Shown piece after piece: positions 62,725 through 64,000 of a stretch of 64,000 nt of DNA (position 1 is its first letter; each line of letters starts with the position of its first letter). The stretch lies in NCBI GenBank assembly GCA_964213355.1, contig CAXOVY010000008.1, forward strand, positions 51,887-115,886, given 5' to 3'. The notes beneath the pieces are model-generated. The model was not told where the DNA came from. It saw nothing but the letters and a program-made list of their open reading frames with translations, and searched no databases. The stretch comes from JBAXAM01 sp964213355 (GTDB lineage Bacteria > Pseudomonadota > Gammaproteobacteria > UBA9339). A program made the translations under genes and the position numbers.

Positions 62725-63756
62725 TTAATACAATGAAACTTTATTACGAGGAATTTCTGCATATTTAACTCCATATGTTTCTTGCAAAAGAGAATCCCAT
62801 TTGCTAATAACCTCATTTTGATTGGTCATAATTGTTAAACTGTTTCTACCTTTTCTTTCGCAAACTGCATCATATGTAAATTTAAATGGACGTACAGCAA
62901 AACGTAGAGGCAAATTTTTATGTATCTTTTTTAAACAATTGAAAAATGGTTGAACATCAGATGGTATAGTGGTATTAGCTCCAAAAGATGGATAAAAATC
63001 TAATTGATAATCGATTAAAGTTTGCAATCCTTCACAAACCATATCAAAAACAACTGGGTCAACAGAGCAGTTATTATGTAGATTTTTTGCACTAATACCA
63101 TGCACTGTAGGATGAATTATAAAATTTTTATATTTAGAAAGTTCCTCAAAATCAGCCCATTCAGCCGCTAGTGCCAAACCATTAACTTTTGCTAATGGTG
63201 ACAAATTTGTTTCGGTTTTTACACATACAGTATCATCTAGTTTTAGTTCTTTAATCTTACGCAAACATATAAGTGTTAAATCAGGAATAAGCATGGGTTC
63301 ACCCCCACTAATACGCAAAACATTATATTGCTGTCCATTTACTAAAGCTTTTTCACGCTCTTGTAAAAATTGTTTTATGACCTCGTCAGCGGCTACTTCT
63401 ACCATTTTTCCACCAAGAAAACTATAATCAACGTAACAATAGAAACAGCGAAAATTGCAAACCGCAGACTGAATAATTACGTGATAATTATAATCTCTCC
63501 AATTTTTACCTAATTTAGTGGCAATAGTGACAGGAGAATCGGATAATGTATCGTGATATTTGTCAAAAACACCCCCATATTCCGAATTTGGTTTTCTACC
63601 TTTTACAAAATTTATAGGTTCAAACACTCTTAATATATTCGTTAATTTTCCCGGCATATTAGCTTCTTGAAGTGGTGCGATACCATAAACATTCGATCTA
63701 GGAACAACTGTTTTTCGCATTTTACGTAGTAGTTGTACAATAGCTTCTCTGGTCAT
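62725..63756 (-). CDS. Radical SAM enzyme of unknown specificity
   Basis: The 343-residue protein has the iron-sulphur motif CNFRCFYC (Cys100, Cys104, Cys107; CxxxCxxC), preceded by a long N-terminal part (about 95 residues), and the SAM-binding RISGGEPMLIPD. There is no SPASM-type cysteine cluster at the C-terminus, and the motif differs from viperin's. The start overlaps the stop of the upstream small gene as ATGA. With an HD phosphohydrolase and an Orn homologue behind it, a nucleotide or nucleic-acid substrate is a reasonable inference. Confidence 0.85.
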   Translation of the reverse strand: MTREAIVQLLRKMRKTVVPRSNVYGIAPLQEANMPGKLTNILRVFEPINFVKGRKPNSEYGGVFDKYHDTLSDSPVTIATKLGKNWRDYNYHVIIQSAVCNFRCFYCYVDYSFLGGKMVEVAADEVIKQFLQEREKALVNGQQYNVLRISGGEPMLIPDLTLICLRKIKELKLDDTVCVKTETNLSPLAKVNGLALAAEWADFEELSKYKNFIIHPTVHGISAKNLHNNCSVDPVVFDMVCEGLQTLIDYQLDFYPSFGANTTIPSDVQPFFNCLKKIHKNLPLRFAVRPFKFTYDAVCERKGRNSLTIMTNQNEVISKWDSLLQETYGVKYAEIPRNKVSLY

Positions 63757-63983
63757 AATACTTCCTCTAGTCTGTTTTTTAATTTACTAACATCATTATA
63801 TAAACCAACCTTACACATAAAGTCGCCAATCACATTAGCTTTTTTCTGCAATACTATTTTATTTGCAATTAAACACGCTTGCGTACTAAATAATGTATCG
63901 AGGACAGTAAAATTATTATCCATTAAAGATTGACCAGATGTTTTCAGCGGATCTTCCAGTACTAGTTCGCTGTCAAAACCCAC
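63753..63983 (-). CDS. Small protein coupled to the radical SAM gene
   Basis: The frame gives 76 residues from a GTG at 63983 directly after an in-frame stop; an ATG at 63923 would give 56. Neither has a clear ribosome site. Its stop overlaps the radical SAM start as ATGA, so it is probably a real first gene or a broken 3' end of a longer gene. The protein is helical with two cysteines (TQACLIA, DFMCKV) and of unknown family. Confidence 0.5.
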   Translation of the reverse strand: MGFDSELVLEDPLKTSGQSLMDNNFTVLDTLFSTQACLIANKIVLQKKANVIGDFMCKVGLYNDVSKLKNRLEEVL

Positions 63984-64000
63984 TTAACTTTTTGAATTAA

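Noticed and set aside
62725..63756. Assignment of the radical SAM enzyme as a viperin homologue
   Set aside because: The cysteine motif CNFRCFYCYVD and the long N-terminal part differ from viperin; only the neighbourhood is suggestive.

Overview
The window reads as a chromosomal segment of an AT-rich gammaproteobacterium, most likely a host-associated member of the Legionellales/Coxiellaceae type. Four things point there: typical gammaproteobacterial housekeeping blocks (accBC, groESL, dnaA-dnaN-recF, clpB, the late dcw cluster, lptD-surA-rsmA), an ankyrin-repeat protein with a YopT-like cysteine-protease head, several signal-peptide proteins of unknown family, and several insertion sequences and gene remnants. 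The species cannot be named from sequence alone.

Layout. 1-10.9 kb: end of an outer-membrane barrel gene, accBC, the groESL operon behind a combined CIRCE, sigma-32 and sigma-70 promoter, a GtrB-type glycosyltransferase, lolB, and recF-dnaN-dnaA with one DnaA box. 10.9-19.8 kb: gmhB, a double-glycine-leader Cys-rich peptide, the RNase P RNA, lspA, pilE, clpB behind a sigma-32 promoter, a cardiolipin synthase, pssA-nadC-ttcA and a second CDP-alcohol phosphatidyltransferase. 19.9-26.6 kb: an accessory patch holding the ankyrin/protease protein, an IS5-family element, decayed gene pieces, an unknown 239-residue protein, a glycosyltransferase and a small exported protein. 26.9-39.5 kb: secA, dciA, lpxC-ftsZ-ftsA-ftsQ-murB-murC-ftsW-murD, in which murG and ddlB are missing from their usual places. 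39.6-50.1 kb: a DOT1-like methyltransferase, rsmI cut by an IS21 element, an lptM-marC-waaE operon, a MITE, an esterase, lptD-surA-rsmA and an XRE regulator. 50.4-53.7 kb: a second IS21-family element with target duplication, inside a small operon.

At 53.7 kb a tRNA-Thr(UGU) gene is cut in its anticodon loop while its promoter is kept. Everything to the right looks like island DNA. First come secreted Cys-containing proteins: two paralogues with an HNCCTVA motif, a small exported protein, and a second peptide with a 15-residue double-glycine leader nearly matching the one at 11 kb. Then comes a cluster of nucleotide-related genes: a nucleoside deoxyribosyltransferase-like protein, an exported fusion of a CE-clan (Ulp1-like) protease with a zinc-lid adenylate kinase, an oligoribonuclease with its catalytic His changed to Asn, an HDDC2/YfbR-type HD phosphohydrolase, a radical SAM enzyme and a small coupled protein.

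The housekeeping genes work in envelope building (Lpt, Lol, Lsp, peptidoglycan and division, phospholipids, LPS sugars), replication initiation and protein folding. The most novel material is the fusion protein with its neighbouring cluster, the pair of double-glycine Cys-rich peptides, and the recurring partial copies of neighbouring genes beside accessory inserts (gmhB, lolB, glycosyltransferase).
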